Assembly: GCA_039090855.1 (NCBI GenBank)
Contig: CM076997.1
Coordinates: forward strand, 165,880,709-165,944,708
DNA: 64,000 bases
Direction: 5' to 3'
Source: Macrothele yani
Lineage: Eukaryota; Arthropoda; Arachnida; Araneae; Macrothelidae
Below, in pieces: positions 28,475-40,515 of this stretch. The translations under genes were made by a program, and so were the position numbers. A model generated the notes under the pieces. That model saw only the letters and a program-made list of their open reading frames with translations. It did no database searches and was not told the DNA's origin. Within the stretch, counting starts at the first letter, position 1. The number at the start of each line of letters is the position of its first letter.

Positions 28475-30448
28475 ATGTTGTGATGATGACTTCGTCCACT
28501 GCAATCGCTGGTAATATTTATTCCTCAGTAATATCTGAACAGCGCTTTCTTAACCGAAACGATATCTACATGACTATCAAATTTACATTAACTCAGATTC
28601 AATAATTTTTCATTTAAAAATGAAATAAACGCACGGCATGTTTAAGCAGTATAGGAAACAAGGTACTCTTTGCTTTCTTTTAGGCGAAAATCCTATTCCC
28701 AATGTCTAAATGCTCTTATATAATATTCAATGATGTTTGTTACGTTAATGAATCACTAAAACAGTACATCTGCCATTAAACGTAATCTCTACCATGTTTT
28801 AAATTCTTGGAGGATAACAAAATTTAGCCTTTTATTAAATGCTGCTAATTTTTGTTTTATCTTGGGCAACGCGTATTATCTAATAAAGTTTTTCCGTTAA
28901 TATACAAAAGGAATTGCGGAAAGGTTTCTGAAAATTCAGAGTTTTCCGTTAAGACATCTTTAAAACGGCAATTTACTGTAAATATAAGAAAATAATTGCA
29001 GAAAGTTTTCCGAAAATTCCCAGTGTTCCTGGCCTATGAAAATTCCGTGAAATTCAAGTTTCTTTCCTTTATTTTACGGAAGAGTTTGCGTCAGAAATAT
29101 TCTTCGTTAACTCAAGAAAGGAATCACCGAAAGCGGCTCCTGAATTTCAGAATTCTTCGTTACAGTGCAGTGTATACGTCAAATTCACTGAATTATCTTC
29201 GCATCGCTTTGATCTAACCACGATGGTGATATCCCACGCAATTTCGAATTCCACGTTGGATAAATTTCCCGCTAAGTTGCTTCAAGTGTAAACGCATATT
29301 TTGCACGAGAACTACACATCAAAGATTTGGACTGGAAAAACGATTTTTTTAGGTAGAAATAGTTGGAACTCTAAGCAAGTCATCCTGTGCATTTCTTGAT
29401 TTGTACAATGCTTAGTTCCCCTTTTATTTTAAAGTGAGGAAACATCATGTTTTCATTTAGACATCATTTATCCTTTTGCAAAAAGCGTGTATTAACGTTA
29501 GAACTCGCAAGCAAACTTCCGCTTGTTTTTCTAATAATATTGCTGCACTCTAGAATTTAGTGATGATTGTTTTGCAAGATTTTATCTGCTTCATGATAGC
29601 GAAAATCAAAATATGTTGGGAATCCGTGTTTGCCTTAGCTAGTCGTGCTGATGCGTGGGCAATTTATCATAACAATGGAAACGCACCTATACGTTACTAA
29701 TACTTTTAGCATGAATTTCTGATCTTCAAATCGACAAAAATGTTTGCTTTGGATTAAAGCAAGCTACCTTGAATAAGCCGTGTGCTTGGAACTGACTCTG
29801 ATCACGTATTCCGTGAAGAGGAGGGAAGCTTCGCGATCTTGTGTACCATAGGATTTCCAACATCTATCGTGACTAAAAAAACAATTTGAATCGCTGTGAA
29901 ATGACTACAAAACATTGGCCATCATCAGAATTTTTTTCTGCTCCAAGAGAAATGGTAGTAGAAATAATTCTGAATTTTACAGAAATACCCTTCTGAAAAG
30001 CCTTTTTAAGCTATTTAAACATCCCCAATTGATGCTAAATGTCGGTGAGAGATGGAGGTCCCATGATATTTCAGATGCTCCGGTTACAGGAAAACTTTTG
30101 ATCACGTAGCTTACGCCATGACGAATAATTAATTATGCTTAATAAATAAATATGTCATATTATTACTTGTACATATTTCTACTCTTAGTGTGCACACTTT
30201 TCCATTTAAAAAAATATTTTATTGTGCATTCTTGACTGTAGTCCTTTTATTCTAGGTTTTCTGAACAGTTTCTATAATAAGTACAGAAAATTGACTTTCC
30301 GTTTAGGAAAAGAAAGTTAATTTTTCTTGATTTTACATAGGATGTTTGTTCACACACATATTTAGAACGATTTTCCGCCAATATAATTAATGTTCAAAAT
30401 AAAATTATTTCTTTTTTAAATGTTCTGTCAGATAGTCTTTTCTCTGGA
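28475..30448. other. Long AT-rich stretch without recognisable gene
   Basis: No family-like ORF, RNA gene or clear tandem array was seen. Loose internal similarity exists around 28,910-29,100, where AAAATTC, TTTCCG and TTAAG motifs recur, suggesting an old decayed repeat. The phrase GAACAGTTTCTATAATAAGT at 30,263 recurs at 31,991. Confidence 0.45.
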
Positions 30449-31300
30449 ATGAACCTACATTTTGATTTCCAAGGTAGCAAGGCATTTCTTCAAATTGGTA
30501 GTGGTATTTTATTCCACTCCACTTCCACTGCTTTCCATAGTCCAATCATTGTTTTAGGTCTGCGTTTAGAAAACGTTCTTTTAAGATTCCGAAGACACAA
30601 TATTCCATTGGTGACACATCAGGGGACTTTGAAGAAATATGAGCAAAATGTATCGACTTTATACCAGTCTCTTTATTAGAATGGGTATTGGCAGTGGTAT
30701 TTGTTTCACTCCTCTTCCACAGCTTTTCATAGCCCTATCATTGTTTTAGGTTCTGCTTTTAAAAAGCGCTCTTTTTTGCAGAATGATAGCACGATAGTCC
30801 ATTGGTGACACATCAGGGGACTTTGAAGGAATATGAGCAAAATGTATGGATTTGATATTTGTACCTTTTTTCATTCATGCAAGAAATAGAGTGGTAGATT
30901 TGGATGTATGACTGGTACCCTAACCCTGATGGAGTTCTACTCTTTGAAGACTGTGAATAAAGGAATGGTATTTTCTCCTTAAATACAGGAGTTAAAACAT
31001 TATTTTGATAATATGTAGAATTTATTTTAACATTCCTTTCAACCTTTCTTAACTTCAATTTCCGTTGTACGAGAAACCATGGATAATCATATATCCTTTA
31101 TTGAAACTTCCTTTGGATCCTTGGAACCAAGTGTTTGCTCTTTTTCTGCTCTTTTGCGATAGTAAATCGACATTTTCTGTTACAGTCGTTTAAGTTGATT
31201 TATACTTCATCAACAGTCACAACACATGTCCATGTGTCGCTTCACAAAGAAGTCTACATCGTGTTCTCCGCTCATCCACGTGCCTAGGTAAAAGGCGTTG
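30449..31300 (-). pseudogene. Mariner-type transposase relic with C-terminal part duplicated
   Basis: On the minus strand near 31,020 the reading VKINSTYYQNNVLTPVFKEK matches a conserved mid-domain stretch of mariner-type transposases. Further down, PDVSPMEYCVFGILKERFL, then KRRPKTMIGLWKAVEVEWNK (after a frameshift) give the third catalytic region (SPDxSPMxYxVFG) and the C-terminus. The latter region is present twice in tandem (about 30,470-30,660 and 30,665-30,850, period about 190 bp). The catalytic centre is broken, so this is a relic. Confidence 0.65.
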
Positions 31301-31683
31301 AACATTATGTTTTTTTGTTTGTTTTTTTCAGATTCAACTCTTTGTTTATTCCCTTATTTACAGTTAAAACAGAAATTTTTAACAACTTAATGATTGTTTT
31401 TTTTGTCGGTTGATTTTCTTTTAAGACTAATGACCTTACTTTTGAAATAGTCGCAAAAGTATATACCGTCTTTGGGTATTTGTTTGGTGTTCTTTTTCCT
31501 GTTAAAAGCAGTGCTTGACGATTTTTCTTTTATTCGTGATATGATTGCTTATTTTACATTTAGAGATGAACATTTCATGATTTCAACAACGTTTCAAAAC
31601 TACATAATACGAATGTTTCTCTTCTTAATGAGCAAAAACATAACCTTTTATCCACAGCGTGTGCCATTTTCTTAGCAGACGAT
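31301..31683. other. AT-rich stretch without recognisable gene
   Basis: T-rich low-complexity DNA. The open frame at 31,472-31,675 is hydrophobic by composition and not recognised. Confidence 0.5.
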
Positions 31684-32197
31684 ATTTAAGGTGGTTCTAC
31701 CTGTAATCCATGCCTTATGTTTCGAATGGCAAAACTTCTTTACATATTTTCTTCCCAATTAATATATTTCCAAGGATGAAAATTTACACAGCGATAAAAC
31801 TAACTTTAAGTTATAGCATGACATACTTAGTACTTGCTAAAACATAACCTTAACTAAGCAATCCAAAATTTGTTTTTCTACTGACGTCATCAATATGCAA
31901 GTCGCGCCATCTATTGACAGCTCTGAACATTACTCAAAGAAAAATATATGATTTTTAATATAATTATGGTTACGTTTTAGGAAGTATTAAGTTTCTGAAC
32001 AGTTTCTATAATAAGTCCTGAAAATTGACTTTCTGTTTAGAAGGAAAAGAAAGTTAATGCTTTAACTTAAAGTTAGTTTTATCAATGTGGAAATTTTCAT
32101 CTTTGGGAATACATTCATTGCGCCGAAAATATGTAAAGAAGTTTTACAGTTGGAAATATAAGGCAGAGATTTTAGGTGGAAACATCTTAACTGCAGA
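31684..32197. mobile_element. Foldback element with ~130-bp inverted arms
   Basis: The arm at 31,684-31,815, read in reverse complement (TAACTTAAAGTTAGTTTTAT, AAATTTTCATCCTTGG, AAATATGTAAAGAAGTTTT), matches 32,062-32,197 (TAACTTAAAGTTAGTTTTAT, AAATTTTCATCTTTGG, AAATATGTAAAGAAGTTTT). A spacer of about 245 bp holds no ORF. Probably a non-autonomous transposon. The superfamily is unknown. Confidence 0.7.
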
Positions 32198-32916
32198 TGT
32201 TTCTTTCGTGTCAATCTAACACGCTGTTGCCAGTTTCAATTCCTTGAACATTTTTCATTATCTATAATTTCTTCTCAAACATATTCTAAAAATATGCGAG
32301 CATCGGCTGTAAAACAACTGCAGCAGTTCTAAACGTCTTACTCGAGACTTCCGTTTCAGATCCAAATGCTGTAATACCGACAGAAATATTATGTATTTCT
32401 GTCGGTATATATTTCTCTGATGAAAAAAAATTTGCGAAACCTTCCATTTTCCAGCTTAGAAAAACCTGAAAATACCTCCTTCATGATTCGTTTAAGACTT
32501 GTGCCGCAACACGAATTACTTATACCCGACAGTTCGGTTCAATTCTGCTTCTGCTGTTGGTTGGTCCCCAGAATCCTCCGTTTCACTAGAATCAAGTTGA
32601 TTCACAAGGCATTCACCTTCTTCTCGGAGGTAAATTTATCCAAAAAAATTCAGATTTTCCTGCCACGTCTACACAATAAATGTGTTAGACTTCAAAAGTA
32701 TCAAGCAGCGAGTGAGATGAAAAGTAAAGTTTGCATTCCTGAACACCTCCTTTAATGCAGACATATGAGAAAAAGCCGCGCATAAAGTCGTGCTGATATA
32801 CATTTGTAGATATGCGGATGGGAAACCCGCAGCGAAATATGAATAAAAATAACAATGGATGCCTCAAAAGTCCTTTTAAATTTCAAAACTTCATAAGAAA
32901 TGAACAAATGCGTATA
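32198..32916. other. AT-rich stretch without recognisable gene
   Basis: The frame at 32,420-32,755 is open for 111 codons but has no family resemblance. A small inverted motif AAATATTATGTATTTCTGTC / CTGTCGGTATATATTTCTC lies near 32,385. Confidence 0.45.
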
Positions 32917-34112
32917 CACTGATGAGCCGTTACATTACGACCACTTACCTAATAAGCTGTAAGACCCCGTTTAGCCAGCAAAACAGCGGCCACTCAGACG
33001 AGGCATAGATTCAATGAGGTGGCGAGAGGAATCCTAGGGTATATGGTACCATAATGCCAACAGCAGGTCTTCGAGGTCCCGTACATTTAGGGCTAGTGGT
33101 GATTTAGCGCGAACCCGATTTTCCAAGTCGAACCACAAATGTTCGATTGGGTTCATGTCGGGGGAATTTGGAGACCAGGGCATTAACAGAAAGTCACCGG
33201 CATCTTCCTCGAACCAATCCTTGACGATTTTGGCTATGTGGCATGGCCCATTATCCGAAGGTAATGGCCATCACTAACATGGAACACAGTTGCCATGAAT
33301 GGGTGAACTTGATCGGCACCTATGTTCAGATACCTGGCAGCTGTCAGTGATGGCGCTACTGGGATAATGGGGCATAAAGTGTCCCAAGAGAGCATCGCCC
33401 ACAGCAAAACCCCTCCGCCGCTGGCCTGTTTCCCCCAAACAGTGCGTCCAGGTGCCATAGCGTCCGTTGGTAATCGGCGTACTCACTCTCGGCCGTCTAC
33501 GTGATGCACCAGGATTCTTCCTTCGTCAGACTAGGCCACTTTCTTCCAATCATGCATGATCCAATCTCGATTATCATGGGCCCATTTCATACGTTGTTGA
33601 GCATGGGGGCACGACTGGGTCTTCGGATACGCGGGCCCATGCGCAGAAGGCTCCAATGAATTGTGTATTGTGACACATTGCCCTGATTACCACTGTTTTA
33701 GCTGCGAGTGATTACTCGCACTGTGGCCCTGCGGTCACTGTGAAAACAATGCCCGACACTCTCCGCACTCCTGTGGTATCAATGAGCTGAGGACGACACA
33801 CGGCCAGACGACGGTTCGCCGTTTGGCCATCTGTGTACCACTTTTGAAACGTACTCACTACAGCGATACGTAAAAAACCCACAAGCCGCGCCGTTTCCTA
33901 GATTTTTAGTTCCGAGGCGCCGTACATCATAATTCCTCCTTTATTAAACTCCGATAAATCGGCAACTTTTCCCATTCTGATCCCGAACACTCTACTAACC
34001 GAATGGCGGTCCTCGGGCTGTATAAACATGTATACTGCTTTGTGAACTTCATCTGACCAGGCGCGCTTATTTCTTTAGGCTGGGGAGGTAATAATATAAT
34101 GTTTCATCGGTG
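32917..34112 (-). mobile_element. Tc1-like transposon relic (1.2 kb)
   Basis: The left terminus CACTGATGAGCCGTTACATT belongs to a Tc1-like TIR type seen in many insects (CACTGATGAGCCAAAACATT). The right terminus, in reverse complement CACCGATGAAACATTATATT, is its diverged partner. A TA precedes the left end; the right target site is mutated (CA). The inside carries a degraded transposase. Confidence 0.8.
32990..33980 (-). pseudogene. Tc1-like transposase pseudogene
   Basis: Minus-strand fragments in several frames. GKVADLSEFNKGG (N-terminus, near 33,975) and ARLVGFLRIAVVSTFQKWYT form the helix-turn-helix. MAPGRTVWGKQASGGGVLLW, then AMLSWDTLCP are mid-DDE. YLNIGADQVHPFMATVF, then PNSPDMNPIEHLWFDLENRV hold the Glu end, and HLIESMPRLSG is the C-terminus. 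The region between is broken by frameshifts and stops. Confidence 0.75.
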
Positions 34113-34439
34113 CATAACAGTGCAGTGCCGTTTGCACGTAGAGCATCGGCTTGTAGAGGGATGTTGTTGGGCAACGCAAAAGCATTTAGTTTGAAAACCC
34201 GAAGATGGAAGATATGCACATTTTATTCCTTTAGAAGCACTAAGTTATAATTTGCTGCAGTCAATCTTCTGTGATCTGCCCTCACCAATCTCGTTAATGA
34301 CAGCGTTGTTCTAAAGGAGTGTTGTTACGATGTTAACTTTTCCGGATAAACTCATGTTAGAGAAGTTTTTTTTTTATATAAAAGCGGAGAATTGCCAGCA
34401 GAAGCTTTGCGAAAGTCCGGAACATAAAAGTCTAAAGAA
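34113..34439. other. Stretch without recognisable gene
   Basis: Nothing was recognised. Confidence 0.45.
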
Positions 34440-34925
34440 GGGCTGAAGTCCTATCACTTGTGCTGGTTTGCAATGTTTTTGAGACGATTTGGGAAATTTT
34501 TATTCCATGACGCGGCATACCAGGTTACAGAAGCCGAATGTTGTAGCATCACAAATGGCCGCCGAACCAGCATCTCAAACAACAAGCTTCCTTCATAATG
34601 TGTTATCCCTTCATGGTGTGTTAAATCTGTACTCATAAGAAGTGCAAACTGTTCACCAACTGCCGATGTCATACAGCGCAGGAATGCCGAATGGACTCTG
34701 GTAAAGATCACAGAGGATCTTCATTGGTTATTAAATGTGTTATAGAGTGACGAAGATGGATTTGTCAACACGCATAATTGTGAATATAGCCACGGGATAA
34801 TCAACATACGTACGCAGAGAAACCATTGCATGCACTATGTGCTACGATGTGGTATTAGTTCACTTCTTCTGTCATTCTTAAGCCTATTTTCTTTGAGAAA
34901 CCGTGCCTCACAAACCGCTGGGGGG
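34440..34925 (+). pseudogene. Possible mariner-like transposase fragment
   Basis: Plus-strand reading RNAEWTLVKITEDLHWLLNV, stop, SDEDGFVNTHNC resembles the first catalytic region of mariner-like transposases (typically LWSDEAHFxLNGxVNxQNC). Further on, YVLRCGISS and, in the next frame, LKPIFFEKPCL resemble VTVWCGISSxxIIGPxFFE. There are many stops and no termini. The assignment is tentative. Confidence 0.45.
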
Positions 34926-36200
34926 AAAAGATAATTCTATATTTTCAAAAACAAAATATGGTGCATACAGTCACGTTTATGCAAGACAGAACACTAGCTA
35001 ACGTCGCATCAAAAGTAAAGAAATTTCTTGTGACCACATTTGATGCATAAAAACTACTTAGCAGGTACTAAATAGCCACCTGGGTTTCCATATCTGAAAC
35101 CGGTGGATTTCTGGTTGTGAGGTTATTTAACCCTTTAAGCGGCCGTTGTTTCTGAATAATTTGGTACCCAAATTTTTCTAAGTTTCCCAAACAGAAATTG
35201 TTCACATAGCGACTTGATTCTACGAAAGCTACGAAAAAGCAAGACATTTACCTCCTCTACGTCAGCAGTACCGTGCATAAACTTGTCTGTAGTGATAAGA
35301 AAACGCTTCTATAGTCTTCTGTTCTCTGCTCCATGACCCTGGACATGATGGAGAACGGCTTGTTCCCGTGACAGGGACAAGGTCCTACAGGATAGAAACA
35401 AGTGGCTTAAAGATCTGCTCCCTTTCTTTTGTTAGGTTAGTCGACACTGTTATAGCACTTTTAACTGAAAATTCAGTTTGAAAGGATTAGTGTTAATCAT
35501 CCTCTTAAATGACCAATTTGAAAAAAAAACAAAGTGGTCATTTAGAAGTCGGTTATTTAGTGTCAGTCATCCCGCTAAACGACCACTTTGAGAAGCTAGG
35601 GAGAAAGCATCGCTCTCTGACGAGTGAGTTCATTCATTTGAGACGCGGCCGACACACTTTTCAGACAGCGAATATATTCGTTCGAGCTGATTGTAGTTAA
35701 ATTTTACTAACCCCGAGTTAATTCGTTCCAGCTGGTTAAATGGTTAAATTTCCGAATGTACCAGACAAAATCTTCCAGACATCTACAACTGAAGGATGCC
35801 ATTTGCCACGAAATCTATTTTATTCGCCCAGGTATGCTACATTCGTCGGTCACTGGAGTTGACACACGTTTGAATGCGGCAGTACTTCGAATTGAAAGAC
35901 ATATTGAACAATTACTTTTGTGACATTGTCACAAAAGTAATAAAGCATATGTATTTTCATTGATTTTCATTGTACTTGCAAAATGTTCAGCAATTATCGC
36001 CCTCTGTCGGTGACTATTTGAACTAAAGGTGATTCCGTTGCCAAAAAAAGTCTCCCTGTTTGCTAATTCTTTTCGTATAAACCGTGCACTACAATGCATG
36101 CATTAGTTATTTTGTTATAAAGTTTTGAAATTCAATTGGATAATAACATTTTGTTATAAAGTTCTAAAATTTAACCAGGTAAAACACATTAAAGAGATAT
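34926..36200. other. Stretch without recognisable gene; one perfect hairpin
   Basis: No gene was recognised. It contains the hairpin at 35,911-35,941 and two loosely similar phrases (AAATGACCAATTTGAA near 35,506 and AAACGACCACTTTGAG near 35,577). Confidence 0.45.
35911..35941. repeat. Perfect short palindrome
   Basis: ATTACTTTTGTGACA, one T, then its exact reverse complement: 15-bp arms. Purpose unknown; it may be a fused pair of transposon termini. Confidence 0.95.
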
Positions 36201-36400
36201 CGGCGGGGGTAGCCGAGATGTCAGAAGCACGAACTCTTGGCTAATCGGTTAAGCTAGCAACAAAATTGAGTCCTGGGGGAGACCAGGCCGATGTATTATT
36301 TCTACGAAGCAAGCTCTGTTTCTTCTCTAGCACAAAAGACCCAAATTTAGGACGGATGATTCATTAAGAAATTAGGTGGCAGTGGTTGGGGAATATTAAA
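36201..36400 (+). repeat. tRNA-derived SINE, family 1 (diverged)
   Basis: Head GGGGGTAGCCGAGATGTCAG, followed by GAGTCCTGGGGGAGACC near the B-box position. The body includes AGACCCAAATTTAGGACGG, equivalent to GTGGCCCTAAATTAGGAACGG in better copies. Confidence 0.55.
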
Positions 36401-38197
36401 TTAGAAAGCAGGAGATTGTACTTTATCTCTATAAGCAAGGTTCATGAAATATCCGTGTTGAACATGAAAATTCCTGAGCGTAATGTGTATTAAAAGTGTA
36501 AAAGAAGAACAGTGAGTCCACGAAATTTTATTATTTCATAAACCCGCACTAATTTAAATTTACGCTAAGCTTGATAAACATAATAGTTACACATTACGAA
36601 AAACCCTCCCAGATGGTTACTTACCAGCTATAATATAGTCATGATGATAAGTCAAACTTCCTTTCCTTTTATATATTCTGTACTTAGTAATTAATCATAC
36701 AGTTTTTTATGAAATTCATAACCCTGAATAAAATTTGAGCCCAAATCTTAAGCTTCGAAATACCTACTCTTTTGAGCGACAACACATGACCTATATTAAA
36801 AGAATCGAACCCTGTCTTTTTACATGCCGTTTCTTTTTTTCTTTTTTTTTTGGATTATACACATGGTTTCATTTAAGAACAGACTTGACTTTTTATGAAA
36901 AATAATTCGAAAATATTCTCACATCACTTGAAACTATTTCGGTTAATAGATCATAAAGTCAAAAACTAATTGCATATATGTTTTCAGTAGATTGTATGTA
37001 ACCCAAGTGAATGTCGAAATCATTGGGATTAAAGAACATGTCAGTTATCCGTATAAAGATATTATAGAGTTCCATTTATATTTTAAGTCCTTACCTATCC
37101 ATCTAGAGATAATATTGACATCCATTTAGATTTTAAGAATTATCTGTCTATCTATCTGCCTAGAAAGTTTTTATTTTCTTTTTTCCTTTCTTGTCCACGA
37201 AGACTTTGGAGTTCAGAAACGTTTGCGGATTAGAGAGCACAAAAGAAACAGAGAGAAAAACATATTAGTCCCTTAATGTGGAAGATCTAGAGAGAAAAAA
37301 ATAATTCTCCGCAGTTTTTCGCTAGACGTAAGCTGGTTTTGTAATGCTACTAAAAAAAATAAATCATTTCTTTTCCTTTTCGACAAGCTTAATCTTCACC
37401 TAATTTCCCCTGGGTGCCTTCTTCCGATCACGGCTTCTCGGAACAGACGTCGTTTTCAATTCGCCGACCTCTGAGACATCAGTTTCCACATCTAAAGAAG
37501 ACAGTACATTTTTGATCAACTCAGACTCTTGCGAAATTCTTTAGTCTGATCGAGTTTTGTTTCTTGCATCTCTGACATGAAATACGGAAATTTCTCTTCC
37601 CATTTGTAAGCATTTCGTTTCTGGTTACACTGTTTCTTCTGACAAGTTTCTGCCATCCGATACGTAATTCAATTATTGTTGCTCGCACAAATTTGAAATT
37701 GAAACGACTTCTCAAAATATAACAAATTAAACAACTAAGTTTCTTTGCTCCAGTTGCTTTTTTTTTGTTTATCTTAAACTGGCACTCTACAGATGTTCAT
37801 TATTGATATGCTTACGGGCAGAAAAATGTTATGTTAACAATATCATAGCACAACAAAAACGCGAGACAAGCTATTGACAAATTTTTAATTTGTGATAAAT
37901 GATCCGTCGTATATGCTCTAAAACTGTGATGCGCAGAACAAGGCTGTAGTATATAGAAGCAGTTATTTGTTTAAGTAATCTGAGACTAGTTAGTTTTAAC
38001 TTTCAAACAAATTTAAGTTATTTGTTTACTTTTCACTGGTTTTTGAAAATGTCTTTCCTAAGCATTAGAAAATATGTCTAGCAGATATTACCACTGTGAC
38101 TGAAGTTTAATTCATCATTCTGGCAACGTTTTAAGAATCATTTACAACCTGCACACATATATAAAAATACACAAGCAAAAGATCTTTCTTGCAAACA
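36401..38197. other. Long AT-rich stretch without recognisable gene
   Basis: T-rich low-complexity runs occur at 36,830-36,850 and 37,757-37,770. A short CTATCTATCTG-type repeat lies near 37,145. The minus-strand frame at 37,521-37,715 is unrecognised. Confidence 0.5.
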
Positions 38198-38434
38198 ACA
38201 GTGTTAAAAATTTGGGGGTAGGTTGCACAAAAAGTGGTACTAAATCAGCTGCACCACTTTCTGAGAAAAGATATACCATTAAAGCAACAACTTTGCACCA
38301 CACTTTGGTACAAGGTTGCACCATGTTTTGGCGTTTGTTTGCACCACAAGTGGGTGTATATTTTCTAAGAAAGTACTGCAGTTGGTATAAGTACCACTTT
38401 TTGGTGCAGTCTGTTCCAAACTTTTTAACAGTGT
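38198..38434. mobile_element. Palindromic MITE (237 bp)
   Basis: The left end ACAGTGTTAAAAATTTGG mirrors the right end, whose reverse complement reads ACACTGTTAAAAAGTTTGG. The symmetry continues inward: GCACAAAAAGTGGTACT against GCACCAAAAAGTGGTACTT, then ACTTTCTGAGAAAA against ACTTTCTTAGAAAA. Almost the whole element folds into one hairpin. No coding capacity. Confidence 0.85.
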
Positions 38435-38565
38435 ATCCTTCGATTATTGTTATAGACCTTTGGCTTTGTTATTTTACCGTGACGTTACAAAGCATGAAAC
38501 AAGCAACATAAATCCCATTATTTTTGTCTACATACTCAAATGGTGACAGCTTTTTCTTTTTTTGT

Positions 38566-38722
38566 CACGAGGTTTAACGAGCATTGTGACAAAGCCTAAG
38601 CTCTGTAACAATCGCCTATCCCCATATTTAGTCTAATTTTCTAGGAATGCTTGGGCATTAATGCCCACGTTTGGACGACAAGTCAGAAACTAGAGCGTCT
38701 GATCACTCCACTCGGCCATCTT
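38566..38722 (-). repeat. tRNA-derived SINE, family 1 (old)
   Basis: Tail CGAGGTTTAACGAGCATTGTG, then AATCGCCTATCCCCATATTT (relic of the GGGCGACTG body part), B-box side CCACGTTTGGACGACAAGT and head GATCACTCCACTCGGCCATC. Confidence 0.6.
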
Positions 38723-39212
38723 CTTTAGTTTTCATTTATAGGAATTCATGTCAATATACAAGCAACCCAGTGGGTCGAAATTGGCACTACAAGAGAGGAT
38801 TTGTCTGATGCCTTCCTCACCCTTGTTTTGTACCACATATTTTGATTCCGTGGTTATTCAAGAGCAATGATTACAAAATGAGCTAGTTTACGTAGCACAC
38901 TGTGTTTTCCTACTTTAGAATAAGCACTTTCTGTTTCTCATCGAGTTTAAAAATTAGGTAAAGTTTCGTTGTAGAGTTGATCCTATTACAAGGGTAAGTC
39001 TCCTGTAAAATATGCTGTTTGGCACAACTCCAGGCTCGCAAGTAGTATAAATTATATTTTAGTCAGACAGGCACAAAATCAACAGATAAAAAGGTAACCA
39101 ATGGAGAGCTTGCTTAAAATCATATACTAGGTATACCTCTAACAAATTCTCAAATGAGGCAAGTGCTTCAAATTTTGCGATATATGGTGCACTACAAACC
39201 ACCTCTTACTTG
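38723..39212. other. Stretch without recognisable gene
   Basis: Nothing was recognised. Confidence 0.45.
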
Positions 39213-39214
39213 TA

Positions 39215-40513
39215 CAAGGTGCATCCTGAAAGTAACCCCTCCTCCTTAAGAACTTTTGAAATTTTAAAGTGATTTCAATGAAGCTGCACTGACATGTACT
39301 ATGATATGTTACCAATGTGGCAACAAATACTTTTCAGATTCGGTAATGAAGATAATGAATGACAAAGAAAATCAGCGAGCCGTAATTTAATTCCTGGAAA
39401 AAGAGGGATGTGAGTCTCCAGAAATGCACAGAAGACTCCAGGCGGTGTTTGGAACGTCCGCAATTGATATCCGTAATGTCCGAAGATGTATGAAGAGGTT
39501 TTGAAAGGGAGAAAGTTCAGTGTCGGACAAACAACGGAGTAAAAGACCCGCAGCTGCTGTGACAGATGCCAACAGGCAACGCGTGAAAGACCTCATCACA
39601 GCTGATCGTTGTGTCACCATCCAGGAGTTGGTTGATGCAATTAATTATATTCATAGTGCTATGGAACATTAATTAGGAATCTGCGCTACAGAAAAATTTG
39701 TTCAAGGTGTATCCCAAGAAACCTAAACCGTGAACAATGTGAGAAAAGGGTGGACATATGCCGGAACCTCTTGGCCTGTTATGAGAGAGAGATTGAGGTG
39801 TTTTATCTAATATTGTGACGGGGCGTGAAATTTGGGTGTTCTTTCATGACCCAGGAACAAAACGTGCGTCAATGAAATGGCACAGAACATCTCACCTCGA
39901 CAGGAAAAGGTAAAAACAACTCCTTCCGCAGGGAAAGTAATGGTGCCAATTTTCTGGGACAAACGTTTTGTCATGTTGACTGATTTCCTTGAACGGGCTA
40001 CAACAGTAAACTATGCTCACTACGTGCAAGCATTGAAGAAGCTAAAGGAAGCTTATCAGAAGGAAAATACGTGACATTCCACTTCATAATGTTGTTTTAC
40101 TCCATGATAACTCACGTCTCCACACCAACATGGAGATCACAGGCTATTGCCGAAATTGGGTGGATGGTGATGCCCCAACCCCCCTACAGTCCTGATTTGT
40201 CTCCCTCAGAATTTTTCTTGTTTGCCTTCTTGAAAATCCCTTTCCGTGAAGAAAGTTTCGACGAAATGACAGACGTCAAACTGACTGTGAACGCATGGGT
40301 GAAACGACAGCATCAGAAAATTTTCCAAGATGGATTATACCAATGAGTTCGAATATGACGGACATTTATAGAAAATGATGGACAATACTTTGAACAGGCT
40401 AGCATCCCTAAAAATATGTCCCAAATATTTTGCTACCAAGTTTCACATTTTTGTTGGTACCAATAAAAATCTATCTTATGAGGGACAATGCATTACATTC
40501 AGGCTGCCCTTCG
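39215..40513 (+). mobile_element. Mariner transposon with TIRs (1.3 kb)
   Basis: The left end CAAGGTGCATCCTGAAAGTA follows a TA at 39,213-39,214. The right end in reverse complement, CGAAGGGCAGCCTGAATGTA, is followed by TA. The length is typical of mariner. The inside carries a transposase with several breaks. Confidence 0.82.
39353..40346 (+). pseudogene. Mariner transposase pseudogene
   Basis: It begins near 39,353 (MNDKENQRAVI, stop, FLEKEGCESPEMHRRLQAVF), a mariner helix-turn-helix. VKDLITADRCVTIQELVDAI follows. The first catalytic site reads VTGREIWVFFHDPGTKRAS where family members have TGDE, so the first Asp has been replaced by Arg. Downstream, VMVPIFWDKRFVMLTDFLER, VVLLHDNSRLHT (second Asp, after a frameshift near 40,080) and PPYSPDLSPSEFFLF (third Asp, mariner D34D spacing) are preserved. 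Stops and the D-to-R change show it is dead. Confidence 0.85.
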
Positions 40514-40515
40514 TA

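Noticed and set aside
30813..31058. Host gene candidate of 81 codons
   Set aside because: It reads as the mid-domain of a mariner-type transposase (VKINSTYYQNNVLTP) on the minus strand.
32420..32755. 111-codon plus-strand open frame as a gene
   Set aside because: No conserved motif and no supporting context. Kept only as unannotated sequence.
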